Shown here: piece by piece, positions 1-7,875 of the stretch
Numbering within the stretch: the first letter of the stretch is position 1
Layout: every line of letters begins with the position of its first letter
Notes under the pieces: model-generated
What the model was told of the DNA's origin: nothing
Seen by the model: only the letters and a program-made list of their open reading frames with translations
Database searches by the model: none
Translations under genes and position numbers: made by a program
Assembly: GCA_963800065.1 (NCBI GenBank)
Contig: CAWCZO010000007.1
Coordinates: forward strand, 1-64,000
Origin: CAWJFJ01 sp963800065
Lineage (GTDB): Bacteria; Actinomycetota; Acidimicrobiia; Acidimicrobiales; UBA8190
Direction: 5' to 3'
Length of the DNA stretch: 64,000 nt

Positions 1-860
1 CGCACCTGGCGGCGGCCGACGCCGTGCAGCAGCAGCGCCGCGTTGTCGCCCGCCTGAGCGACCTCCATCGTCTTGCCGAACGTCTCGACGCCAGTGACGA
101 CGGACTTGGTTGCCGTGCCCAGCCCGATGAGCTCGACCGGGTCTCCGATCCGCACCTGGCCCCGCTCGATCGCGCCGGTGACGACAGTGCCCCGGCCGGT
201 GATGGTCAGGGAGTTCTCCACGGCCATCAGGAACGGCGCGTCGAGGTACCGCTCCGGTACCGGCAGGTAGGCGTCAATGGTGTCGAGCAGATCCAGGATC
301 GAGGTGACCCCGAGCTCGTCGCCTGCGAGCGCCGCCAGCGCGGAGACCCGTACGACGGGCACCTCGTCGCCGGGGTACCCGCAGGCGCACAGCAGATCGC
401 GGACCTCGAGCTCGACGAGTTCCGCGATCTCCGCCTCGGCCGCGTCGGCCTTGGTGAGCGCGACGACGACGTGCGACACCCCCACCTGCCGGGCCAGCAC
501 GACGTGCTCCCGGGTCTGCGGCATCACACCGTCCAGCGCCGAGACCACGAGGACCGCGCCGTCGACCTGCGCCGCACCGGTGATCATGTTCTTCACGTAG
601 TCGGCGTGGCCGGGCATGTCGACGTGCGCGTAGTGCCGTGCCGCGGTCTGGTATTCGACGTGCGCGATGTTGATGGTGATCCCCCGTGCGGCCTCTTCGG
701 GCGCGCGGTCGATCTGCCCGATCGGCACGTACTTGCTCATGCCCCGGTCCGCCAGGACCTTCGTGATGGCGGCGGTGAGAGTGGTCTTCCCGTGGTCGAC
801 GTGCCCCATCGTGCCGATGTTGAGGTGCGGCTTGTCGCGGACGTAGGCCTGCTTGATCAT
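1..860 (-). CDS. tuf: Elongation factor Tu, divergent paralogue (3' end outside window)
   Basis: Translation GTPase that would carry aminoacyl-tRNA to the ribosome. The minus-strand frame opens at ATG 860 (MIKQAYVRDKPHLN) and runs off the window edge, about 286 residues visible. G1 is GHVDHGKT, G3 is DMPGHADY, the effector region has RGITINIAHVEY, and domain 2 shows LTITGRGTVVTG. The N-terminus and the sequence HVEYQTAARHYAHVDMPGHA resemble the second, divergent EF-Tu (Tuf3 type) known in Streptomyces more than the housekeeping copy. G4 reads TKAD where EF-Tu normally has NKxD. A GGAGGAACCAGGAG-type ribosome site precedes the start. Upstream 861-1186 holds no gene that I can support. Confidence 0.93.
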   Translation of the reverse strand, partial: MIKQAYVRDKPHLNIGTMGHVDHGKTTLTAAITKVLADRGMSKYVPIGQIDRAPEEAARGITINIAHVEYQTAARHYAHVDMPGHADYVKNMITGAAQVDGAVLVVSALDGVMPQTREHVVLARQVGVSHVVVALTKADAAEAEIAELVELEVRDLLCACGYPGDEVPVVRVSALAALAGDELGVTSILDLLDTIDAYLPVPERYLDAPFLMAVENSLTITGRGTVVTGAIERGQVRIGDPVELIGLGTATKSVVTGVETFGKTMEVAQAGDNAALLLHGVGRRQV

Positions 861-1186
861 GACTGGCTGCTCCTGGTTCCTCCTGCTGCACTCGCTGACC
901 CGCGCGCGGACAGCACCGCGCGATGAGCCACCCTCCCCCGCCAGGTCACCGAAGCGAACGGGGAAGGGTCAGCCTCGCGCGCCGCCCAGGCCCAGCGGGC
1001 CCGTCGGCGACAGCAGTGCCGAGGCAGCCGTCATCCCCGCGCGGTCAAGCGCGCAGGCGACGAAGACGGCGAACCGGAACACGCAGCAAGCGTGCGGCAT
1101 CAGCCGCCTCGTCCGCAAACGGTTTTCGCCTGAGTCGGCCAGGCGCCGCTGTGCGCCGTCCGCTGAACGTCCGCTAGCATCGGTTC

Positions 1187-1573
1187 GTGCGTGGTCGGGC
1201 GAAGGGAATGTGGTGGGGTACCGCCATCGAGGCGCCGGACCCGGCGGCGCTGGCCGCCTTCTACTCCAGGTTGCTCGACTGGTCGGTGGTGCACGAGGAG
1301 CCAGGCACGGCCGTCGTCAAGCCACCTCAGGACTCCGTCTTCATGGTCTTCCAGCTGGCCGAGGACTACGTGCCCCCGGTGTGGCCTCCGGCACCGGGGG
1401 AGCAGCGCACCATGATGCACCTCGACCTCCAGGTGGAAGACCTTGACGCTGCGGTGGCCGACGCCGTGGCCCTGGGCGCGCGGGTCGCCGAGTTCCAGCC
1501 GCAGGACAACGTCAGGGTGCTGCTGGATCCGGCCGGGCATCCGTTCTGCCTGTGCCTGGACGAGGAAGGCTGA
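1187..1573 (+). CDS. VOC (glyoxalase/bleomycin-resistance) family protein
   Basis: A 128-residue single-domain VOC protein. It has the N-terminal WWGTAIEAPDPAALAAFY strand-helix unit, a central MHLDLQVEDLDAAVADAVALG repeat and the C-terminal VLLDPAGHPFCLC, the usual ending of the family's metal-binding fold. The likely metal ligands (H in MMHLD and the last strand) are not complete enough to predict an enzyme. Start GTG 1187 lies 6 bases after TAGCAT, so the transcript may be leaderless; ATG 1208 is the alternative. Substrate unknown. Confidence 0.8.
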   Translation: MRGRAKGMWWGTAIEAPDPAALAAFYSRLLDWSVVHEEPGTAVVKPPQDSVFMVFQLAEDYVPPVWPPAPGEQRTMMHLDLQVEDLDAAVADAVALGARVAEFQPQDNVRVLLDPAGHPFCLCLDEEG

Positions 1574-1649
1574 CCTCCGGGCAGCTCACGCCTTGTTCCC
1601 GGGCTGTCGTCCTCACCGTGAACCTCCGCGCTGGAGGCGGACCTGATCT

Positions 1650-2450
1650 TCAGGGCGCGGCGGTGACGGCGTCGTTCATCGTGTCGTAGGCGATGCCGTC
1701 CGCGACGGAGTCGTAGGTTCCGCTGGTGAGCAGCTCGGTGGCCGCCCGGACGGCGACCGCGTAGGCGGCCTGGGCGATGGCGGAGCCAAGGCTGATGCGG
1801 ACCGCGCCCGCGGCGGCGAGCTCGGCCACCGAGGGCGCGCCTGGCCAGACCATCACCGCGACCGGCAGCGGTCCCTTGGCCAGCTCGGCGACCGCCGCCG
1901 GGTTGACCAGGCCCGGCACGAACAAGCTGTCCGCACCGGCCGCAGCGTACGCGGCGGACCGCTCAAGAACGTCATCGATCCGGCGGGTGCCCCCGAGGAA
2001 CACGTCGGTGCGAGCGTTGATCCAGATCGGGATGCCGCGAGCGGCCGCGCGTGCGGCGGCCAGCCGGTCGGCTTGCTCGGTCGGCTCATAGAGCACAGAT
2101 CCGTCCCGGCGATCTTCGATGTTGATGCCGACCGCCCCGGCCTGGAGCACGGCCGTCACCGTAGCCGCGACATCCTCGTAACCGGCCTCGATGTCCGCGG
2201 ACACTGGCACGTCGAGCGCCGCGACGATCCGCGCGATGACCGCCGCGGCACGTTCCGCGCCCAGGCCGGCGCCGTCCGGTACGCCGAGGGACCAGGCCAC
2301 GCCGGCGCTGGTGGTGGCGATCGCCTTCGCTCCGGCGCCGGCGATCGCCACCGCCGAGGCAACGTCCCACGCGTTCGGCAGCAGCAGCGGATCACCTGCC
2401 TTGTGCAGGTTCGCGAAGGCTATTGCGCGCTGTGCTTGGTCCGTAGTCAT
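1650..2450 (-). CDS. Isocitrate lyase/PEP mutase family protein
   Basis: Cytoplasmic TIM-barrel protein of the PEP mutase/isocitrate lyase superfamily, 266 residues from ATG 2450. Family landmarks seen: LLLPNAWDVASAVAIAGAG at the N-terminus, VPVSADIEAGYED (acidic Mg-binding strand), GINIEDRRDG, and IWINARTDVFL. The KKCG-type catalytic loop of true isocitrate lyases is absent, so it is more likely one of the short oxaloacetate-decarboxylase/PEP-mutase-like enzymes common in actinomycetes. It stands alone, convergent with the VOC gene. Substrate not predictable from sequence. Confidence 0.85.
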   Translation of the reverse strand: MTTDQAQRAIAFANLHKAGDPLLLPNAWDVASAVAIAGAGAKAIATTSAGVAWSLGVPDGAGLGAERAAAVIARIVAALDVPVSADIEAGYEDVAATVTAVLQAGAVGINIEDRRDGSVLYEPTEQADRLAAARAAARGIPIWINARTDVFLGGTRRIDDVLERSAAYAAAGADSLFVPGLVNPAAVAELAKGPLPVAVMVWPGAPSVAELAAAGAVRISLGSAIAQAAYAVAVRAATELLTSGTYDSVADGIAYDTMNDAVTAAP

Positions 2451-2523
2451 GACCGCCACGCTAGCCAGCTGCACTCCGGCTAGCTGGCCGGATCCGGACA
2501 GCTATCGCCGGAGCGCAGCCCGT

Positions 2524-2820
2524 TCAGAGCCCGACGACCAGCTCGTGGTCGAGTTCGGTGAACTCGACGATCATGCTCGCGAACTGACCGGCGATCAGGT
2601 CGCGGTAGGCCGGCGAGCTCGTGTGCGCGTCGTAGGCGGCCTGATCGGCGAAGTGCTCGACGAACAGCAGGTAGTCCGGCTTCGCCGGATCCCGGTACAC
2701 CCGGAACGACAAGGTGCCGTCTTCGGCCCCGGGCCCTTTCGGCGCGAATTCCTGCACGACCGCCTCGACCTTGTCCTGCATGCCGTCCTTGAGCTTGATG
2801 GGAAACACCTTCACTAGCAC
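2524..2820 (-). CDS. Antibiotic biosynthesis monooxygenase (ABM/YgiN-like) domain protein
   Basis: A small dimeric alpha-beta barrel protein of about 98 residues. It shows the pattern KLKDGMQDKVEAVVQEF, TLSFRVYRDPAKPDYLLFVEHF and AAYDAHTSSPAYRDL, typical of YgiN-type quinol monooxygenases. The start is set to GTG 2820 because GAAAGGAAG lies just upstream; an upstream in-frame ATG at 2901 would add a Pro/Arg-rich leader with no family support. It is divergent from the ada-alkA gene. Confidence 0.8.
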   Translation of the reverse strand: MLVKVFPIKLKDGMQDKVEAVVQEFAPKGPGAEDGTLSFRVYRDPAKPDYLLFVEHFADQAAYDAHTSSPAYRDLIAGQFASMIVEFTELDHELVVGL

Positions 2821-2969
2821 GGTGAACTTCCTTTCACGAACCACTGGGTACTCCGAAAGGATTCCCGGCCACGGACGCCGGGTCCGGCCAGATCTGGACA
2901 TGAAAGACTCGGAGCGTCGTGTCCGGATCCGGCCGGAAGAAGGCCGGACCCTGCCGTATATGTGGAGCT

Positions 2970-4274
2970 ATGACCACGTACTCCGCCGTCGTCACCACGG
3001 GCATCTACTGCCGGCCGGGGTGCGCAGGGAGGCCGCTGGCGCAGAACGTCCGGACCTTTGACCATCCGGCAGCGGCCGAAGCCGCGGGCTTCCGGGCGTG
3101 CCACCGCTGCCGCCCGTACCGGGTAGCGGGACCCATCACCACCGGCGCGCCTGAGCTCGTCTGCGAGGCGGTACAGCAGATCATCCTCGGGGTCATGGAT
3201 GACGGTGGCACCGAGGCGATGCTCGCGGCCCGGATCGGCTTGTCGGCGCGGCATCTTCGTCGGCTGTTTCTCAGGCACCTGGGGGTGAGCCCGGATCAGC
3301 TGGCCCGGTCCCGGCGCGCGCACTTCGCTCGGCGGCTCCTCGATGACACCGACCTCACCGTCGTGGACATCGCTTTCGCCGCTGGGTTCGGCAGCCTGCG
3401 CCAGTTCAACCGGACCATGCAGGAGGTGTTCCGCGCGTCGCCGAGCGACCTGCGCAGTCGCAGGCACCGCGCCGACCGGCTCGCCGCCGACGGCGGCCTT
3501 ACGCTGCGGCTGCCGGTCGTGCCCGGTTATGACTGGGACGCGATGCGGGCCTTCCTCGCCGAACGCCTGGTGCCGGGGGTCGAGGCGGTCGACGGTGACA
3601 CCTACCGGCGGACGATCACCATGGCGGGCGCGCCCGGCCTCCTGGAGGTCTCCCCAGGCCGCGAGAACTGCCTGCTGCTGCGAGCTCACCTGCCCTACTG
3701 GGAGGGCCTGATCCATGTGGTGGACCGGGTCGGGCTGCTGCTCGGCGTCGAGTGCGATTACTCAGCCGGGGTCGCCGCGCTCAGCGGAGACCCGGTGCTC
3801 GGCCCTCTGGTGGCCAAGCGCCCCGGCCTCGCCGTGCCAGGGGCGTGGAATCCATTTGAAGTGGGAGTCTCGGCGATCCTGTCGGGCCAGCCGGACCGTG
3901 ACAGCCTGCTCGAGGCTTTCGTCGCCCGGCTTGGCACCCCGGTGTCCGGCCTACCGGAGGGCCTGACCCATACGTTTCCTGATCCCGCGCGGGTGACGTC
4001 GGCCAGCCTCGCACCGATCGGGCTCGGCCAGGCCCAAGCGGACGCGATGGCGCTACTCGCCGACGGTCGCGAGATACCCGAGGTGAGCGACTACATCGCC
4101 TTCCGGTTCGGACAGCGCGATGCGTTCCCGTCAGCCGATCCGTCCCTCCAGGCGGCCCTCGCCCACCTCGGCCTGCGGGCACCGGCAGCCAACTGGCGCC
4201 CGTGGCTGGCGCTCGCGGCAGCGCACCTGATGGCCTACGGCGACACGCTCGTCCGGGATGCGGTGCTGGTATGA
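2970..4274 (+). CDS. alkA: Ada-AlkA fusion: methyl-phosphotriester sensor, AraC-type HTH and 3-methyladenine glycosylase domain
   Basis: Alkylation-damage response and repair protein, about 434 residues from ATG 2970. Order of domains: Ada metal-binding domain with TTGIYCRPGC and FRACHRC (four zinc cysteines, one being the methyl acceptor); AraC-type helix-turn-helix (LARRIGLSARHLRRLF-like, FGSLRQFNR); AlkA N-terminal domain (LRLPVVPGYDW); and glycosylase domain with PGAWNPFEVGVSAIL. The glycosylase part is shorter than usual: the segment that should hold the helix-hairpin-helix LPGIGPWTA-type motif is reduced to DGREIPEVSDYIAFR, though a DAFPSADPSLQ segment with the presumed catalytic Asp remains. 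The Ada domain also starts shorter than usual. Activity of the glycosylase part is doubtful. Confidence 0.85.
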   Translation: MTTYSAVVTTGIYCRPGCAGRPLAQNVRTFDHPAAAEAAGFRACHRCRPYRVAGPITTGAPELVCEAVQQIILGVMDDGGTEAMLAARIGLSARHLRRLFLRHLGVSPDQLARSRRAHFARRLLDDTDLTVVDIAFAAGFGSLRQFNRTMQEVFRASPSDLRSRRHRADRLAADGGLTLRLPVVPGYDWDAMRAFLAERLVPGVEAVDGDTYRRTITMAGAPGLLEVSPGRENCLLLRAHLPYWEGLIHVVDRVGLLLGVECDYSAGVAALSGDPVLGPLVAKRPGLAVPGAWNPFEVGVSAILSGQPDRDSLLEAFVARLGTPVSGLPEGLTHTFPDPARVTSASLAPIGLGQAQADAMALLADGREIPEVSDYIAFRFGQRDAFPSADPSLQAALAHLGLRAPAANWRPWLALAAAHLMAYGDTLVRDAVLV

Positions 4275-4321
4275 CACTCCGGATCGAGCTTGAAGCGAGT
4301 TCGTCGAACTAGGTGACGCTA

Positions 4322-4347
4322 CTACCGTGGTAGGAACTACCGCGGTA
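4322..4347 (+). promoter_or_regulatory. Two palindromic half-operators upstream of the antitoxin gene
   Basis: CTACCGTGGTAG (4322-4333, arms CTACC/GGTAG) is followed after four bases by the perfect palindrome TACCGCGGTA (4338-4347), ending 10 bases before the antitoxin ATG. Tandem palindromes at this position are typical of autoregulated toxin-antitoxin operons. Binding by the antitoxin is inference. Confidence 0.6.
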
Positions 4348-4357
4348 TCATGTGTTC

Positions 4358-4603
4358 ATGAAGGTCGACAAGCTCAGCATCTCCTTCGATCCCGAACTCG
4401 GCGATGCGGTGCGGTCGGCAGCCGCTCAGGCCGGAAAGCCCGTGTCATCCTGGCTGGCGGAGGCCGCTGCCAGCAAGCTCCGGGCTGAGGCCCTGGCAGA
4501 ATTCCTGGCTAGCTGGGAGACCGAGCACGGGGTGCTCACGGCTGACGAGATCGCCCGAGCCGAACTCGAACTGGGCCTGGCCGCAAGCGACACGGCGGCG
4601 TGA
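4358..4603 (+). CDS. Antitoxin of a PIN-toxin pair
   Basis: An 81-residue acidic, helical protein starting MKVDKLSISFDPELGDAV with SSWLAEAAASKLR, a ribbon-helix-helix-like N-terminus (beta strand KLSISFD then two helices) and a C-terminal toxin-binding tail rich in Glu/Leu. Its stop overlaps the toxin start by four bases (GTGA), indicating translational coupling. It should bind and silence the downstream PIN protein and repress its own promoter at the palindromes 4322-4347. ATG 4358 is preferred over the in-frame GTG 4352. Confidence 0.78.
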   Translation: MKVDKLSISFDPELGDAVRSAAAQAGKPVSSWLAEAAASKLRAEALAEFLASWETEHGVLTADEIARAELELGLAASDTAA

Positions 4604-4983
4604 GCGCGCTGATCCTCGACTCCGGCGCTCTAGGGGCGGTGGATCGTGACGATCGCGCCATGGTGGCCAGGCTGCGTGCCGCCGAGCAGCACGGACTAGA
4701 GCTACGCAGCAATGCCATGGTCATCGCCCAGGTGTGGCGTGACCGCCACGGGCGGCAGGTAAATCTGGCCCGGCTCCTGCGCGCGGTGGACGTGCGCACA
4801 GTAACCCACCAAGACGGGCGAGATGCCGGCGTCCTGCAAGCTGCCGCGGGCACGGCCGACCCCATCGACGCGACCGTCGTGCTTCTGGCCGCACCCGGCG
4901 ACCGCATCCTCACCGGTGACCCCGGCGACCTATCCCGCCTGGCAGAAGCAGCCGGGAACCGGCCCGTTATCGTCGCCTGTTGA
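4600..4983 (+). CDS. PIN-domain toxin (VapC-like RNase)
   Basis: A 127-residue single PIN domain. It has ILDSGALGAVDR with the first Asp, SNAMVIAQVWRD at the position of the second conserved segment, DAGVL, DPIDATVVLLA and ILTGDPGDL with the later Asp residues. The glutamate often seen in segment two reads Gln (AQVWR), a variant I associate with one actinobacterial PIN subfamily. GTG start overlaps the antitoxin stop. Expected role: Mg-dependent cleavage of RNA when freed from the antitoxin. Confidence 0.82.
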   Translation: MSALILDSGALGAVDRDDRAMVARLRAAEQHGLELRSNAMVIAQVWRDRHGRQVNLARLLRAVDVRTVTHQDGRDAGVLQAAAGTADPIDATVVLLAAPGDRILTGDPGDLSRLAEAAGNRPVIVAC

Positions 4984-5018
4984 GCGCCGCGCACGAACCA
5001 CTGCCGGCCAGAAAGTGC

Positions 5019-5069
5019 GTCCGCGGACCAGGCCGGGCAGCCAGAAGGGGCCCGGCCCGGTCCGCGGAC
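5019..5069. terminator. Large bidirectional hairpin between convergent genes
   Basis: Arms 5019-5038 and 5050-5069 are 20 bases each and pair with a single mismatch around an 11-base loop. The hairpin lies between the PIN toxin stop and the cold-shock gene stop, two convergent genes, so it fits a shared terminator. There is no U-tract, as is common in high-GC bacteria. Confidence 0.75.
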
Positions 5070-5071
5070 GG

Positions 5072-5275
5072 TCAGATCGGGCGGACTTCCTCTGCCTGGG
5101 GGCCCTTCTGCCCGCGTCCGGCGGTGTAGGTGACCCGCTGGTTCTCCTGCAGGCTGCGGAAGCCGTCAGCCTGGATGGCAGAGAAATGAACGAACACGTC
5201 GGGGGTTCCGTCGTCGGGGGCGATGAAGCCGTACCCCTTGTCGGCGTTGAACCACTTGACGGTGCCTTCAGCCAT
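5072..5275 (-). CDS. cspA: Cold-shock protein, CspA family
   Basis: A 67-residue OB-fold nucleic-acid chaperone. The start is ATG 5275 behind CAGGAGAAGTAC. RNP1 reads KGYGFIAPDD and RNP2 reads VFVHFSAI, both with the aromatic residues needed for single-strand RNA/DNA binding. The C-terminus GRGQKGPQAEEVRP is normal for actinobacterial CspA. The 334 bases upstream (5276-5609) hold no gene I can support and probably contain its long 5' leader and promoter. Confidence 0.95.
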   Translation of the reverse strand: MAEGTVKWFNADKGYGFIAPDDGTPDVFVHFSAIQADGFRSLQENQRVTYTAGRGQKGPQAEEVRPI

Positions 5276-5609
5276 GTACTTCTCCTGTAGAGACGATCGT
5301 TCGGGAGGCACGTATGTGCACCCCGGGTTATCGCGACCGTCGGCCTGCCGGGAAGACCCGGCCGTGTACTCGCGGCGCCACTGTCAGAAGTTCGCAGGCA
5401 CAAGTACACGTAACGAATTTCGACTACAACCGCCACCCATTAAACACCATGCCGGACACCCGGCTGACCAACCGCGCTCACGCCGCCGCTCGAGGCTGGG
5501 TCAGCTCAGCCCTGCGGCGCGCAGAACATTAGCGCATCCGCGCGACGAGGTAGCCACCCGGGCCACCCCCAGGCGGCAAAGAGTGGGTCCGGTCAGGGCA
5601 CTATGGGGA

Positions 5610-6086
5610 TCAGAACTCGCCGGGGAACAGGCCGGGCGGGGCGCCGGTATAGGTGTTGTGGCTGCCGATGGCCCGGCCGGGATACAGCACGGTCATCTGG
5701 CTGTAGCCTCGCTCGCCGGGGTGTCCCTTGACGGGCAAGCTGCGCCAGAAGATCAGGTCCACGGTCCGGTGCGACCACGTGCCTTGCGCGCAGTTCGGCT
5801 CGCAGTTGTCGACGTACAGCACGCCGGTCGCGGTGGCCGTCGAGCCGTTCCAGGTGCTCCAGCGCAGCCTCGTGAAGTAGCCGCTGCCGTCACAGAACAA
5901 GTCGAACGTGCCTGGCCGAACCTCCGGCTTGTTCGAGCAGTCGTACGCCGCAACGGACGGCACCGCGGACGCGTGCGTTTCGTGAGTTGCGTGTCGCGCG
6001 GTGGCCGCGTGCGCGGCGAACGGCGCGCTGACCGCTACCAGCGCGGTGGCCGATAGGGCGATCACGGCGAAACGAGGCAGTCTCAT
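5610..6086 (-). CDS. Secreted hypothetical protein
   Basis: A 158-residue protein from ATG 6086 with a classical Sec signal peptide: MRLPRFAVIALSATALVAV followed by SAPFAAHA|AT, cleavage likely near residue 30. The mature part has paired cysteines (YDCSNKP, LFCDGSG, NCEPNC) suggesting disulfides, and an aromatic-rich GYFTRLRWSTWNG segment. I do not recognise the family. It is divergent from the aquaporin gene across 385 bases (6087-6471) in which I see no convincing gene. Confidence 0.7.
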   Translation of the reverse strand: MRLPRFAVIALSATALVAVSAPFAAHAATARHATHETHASAVPSVAAYDCSNKPEVRPGTFDLFCDGSGYFTRLRWSTWNGSTATATGVLYVDNCEPNCAQGTWSHRTVDLIFWRSLPVKGHPGERGYSQMTVLYPGRAIGSHNTYTGAPPGLFPGEF

Positions 6087-6471
6087 GGCCGTCCCTTTCC
6101 GGGAGGTTCGTGTGAGGCACGTGATTGCAGACGCCGCAGGCGTGCGGCTGGTTGACGGCCGGAGCCAAACGTCCACGGTTGGGTGCGGCCGGACGGCGTG
6201 GCACGCCCGCCCCAGGCCCGCGCCGAGGGTAGTAACCGATCGTGATGACCGGGCTCGGGAATGTCACAGGTCCCCAAGAAGCTGGAGTACGTCCTGGAGG
6301 TCGCCGGACCCGCGGCGCACCCGCCCCTGTGGATCGCCAAGGATCCCTACTGCCCCACGGCCATCGTCGAGGCCGCCATCCTCGCGGCAATTCGCCTGTC
6401 AGCTGCGCGACAACGGCGGCCGGTTCCGGCATCCTCGACCTGTAGGCGTTTCCTGACAGGAGGCAGACGCT

Positions 6472-7383
6472 GTGAGCGACGCGACGGCGCAGAAGATCGA
6501 CCCAGCACAGCTGCAGCCGGACTTCTCGCGCACGCACCACGTGCTCTGGCTTGAGTTCGGGAACCGTGAGGACTTCGACGACCCGCGCAAGGAATGGCGG
6601 CGCCTGTTCTCGGAGTTGCTCGGCACCTTCGCGCTGGTCCTGGCCGCCGCGGGCGGAGGGCTCCTGCACGCCAAGGGGCAGATCAGCCTCGCCGCTGCTG
6701 TCGTCGCCCCGGGCCTGATGGTGATGGCGATCATCTTGTTCATGGGCGCGGTCTCCGGCGCGCACCTGAACCCGGCCGTGTCGCTGGCCTTCGCGCTGCG
6801 CGGGGACTTCCCGTGGCGGCGTGTCCCCGGCTACATCGTCATCCAGCTCGCCGGCGCGACACTGGCCTGCCTATTTCTCCGCCTGGTGTTCGGGAACATC
6901 GGGCATCTCGGGGCGACGCTGCCGGGCCCCGGGTACAAGAGCTGGCAGGCCCTGCTCATGGAGATCGCGCTCACCACGCTCCTGGTCAGCGTGATCCTCG
7001 GTACGGCATCGGCCGCGCAGAACGTCGGCGCGATCGCCGCGCTCGGCGTCGGCGGCTATATCGCCCTGGCCGGCCTGTGGGCAGCACCGGTCAGCGGCGT
7101 CTCGATGAACCCGGCCCGCTCGTTCGGCCCCGCCCTGGTCAGCGGTGACTTCACGAGCTACTGGGTGTACGTTGCGGGGCCGATCGCCGGTGCGCTGATC
7201 GCCGTCGGCTTTGCGCAGGTGCTGCGCGGCCGCGGCGGCGACGTTATCTCGCGGGCGGCGGGCTCCGGCGTGCTGGACGAGGGGGCCCTGGCCGCCAAGG
7301 CACAACTGTCGGAAGAAATCGATCAAGGGCGGGTCGTCCCCCCGGGCGTTGCCGACACCGATGCCCAGCAGAGCGGGCCATAA
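6472..7383 (+). CDS. Aquaporin / MIP family channel
   Basis: Water or glycerol channel of the inner membrane, 303 residues, six membrane segments. The two pore motifs are intact: GAHLNPAVSLA (first half) and SMNPARSFGPA (second half). It carries a roughly 45-residue hydrophilic N-terminal extension and a 45-residue tail, both longer than in typical aquaporins. GTG start 6472 follows GGAGGCAGACGCT. Selectivity for water or glycerol cannot be decided here. Confidence 0.93.
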   Translation: MSDATAQKIDPAQLQPDFSRTHHVLWLEFGNREDFDDPRKEWRRLFSELLGTFALVLAAAGGGLLHAKGQISLAAAVVAPGLMVMAIILFMGAVSGAHLNPAVSLAFALRGDFPWRRVPGYIVIQLAGATLACLFLRLVFGNIGHLGATLPGPGYKSWQALLMEIALTTLLVSVILGTASAAQNVGAIAALGVGGYIALAGLWAAPVSGVSMNPARSFGPALVSGDFTSYWVYVAGPIAGALIAVGFAQVLRGRGGDVISRAAGSGVLDEGALAAKAQLSEEIDQGRVVPPGVADTDAQQSGP

Positions 7384-7413
7384 CCGGCGCCGCGCCCACG
7401 GGCTGGCAGTTCG

Positions 7414-7779
7414 TCAGCCGAGCTTGAGCGGCACGTCCGCGTAAGGATCGAGCGCATAAGCGAGGGAGACACGGTGGTAGCCGTCCGCGATATCCGCCTC
7501 CGCTATCAGAACCGGAGACAGCTTCTCCCCGGCCAGCACCTTCTGCAGGTCCCGCAGCACGCCCGGATCCGACAGCGGCAGCGGGGCGCGCTGGGTAGCC
7601 CGCAGGATGTCGTTGGCGCGACGTTGGACGACCGGAAGCTTCCGCAGCTTCTCCGACACCTCCTTCGCCCGGTTCTCCCCAAAGCGGATACTGAGGTAGC
7701 TGGAGGCAGCGGCATAATCATGCTCGGCCACGTCCTTCCTCCACCGCAAATACTGAACGGCTTCTCCGGCATCGGCCAT
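7414..7779 (-). CDS. Hypothetical protein with ParB-nuclease-like C-terminal motif
   Basis: A 121-residue protein. The N-terminal half is helical (YLRWRKDVAEHDYAAASSYL) and the C-terminal half has PVLIAEADIADGYHRVSLAYAL, which resembles the ParB/sulfiredoxin-fold GxHR motif. I do not recognise a named family. It is convergent with the aquaporin gene and otherwise isolated. Confidence 0.6.
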   Translation of the reverse strand: MADAGEAVQYLRWRKDVAEHDYAAASSYLSIRFGENRAKEVSEKLRKLPVVQRRANDILRATQRAPLPLSDPGVLRDLQKVLAGEKLSPVLIAEADIADGYHRVSLAYALDPYADVPLKLG

Positions 7780-7875
7780 TCGTCCTAGCCCTCCTCCCGT
7801 CCGGGGCCACCGGACACCATGGCCCCAGGAATGACGTTCTGTACCAAGGTCTTTCAGTTCACGTACACCTTACGA

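Noticed and set aside
24..926. Long plus-strand open frame opposite the EF-Tu gene
   Set aside because: The minus strand encodes clear EF-Tu; the plus frame is an antisense shadow rich in Arg/Asp/Val with no family pattern.
6261..6554. Small gene in the space upstream of the aquaporin
   Set aside because: The frame runs into the aquaporin gene, has no ribosome site that fits, and only its first 50 residues look protein-like.
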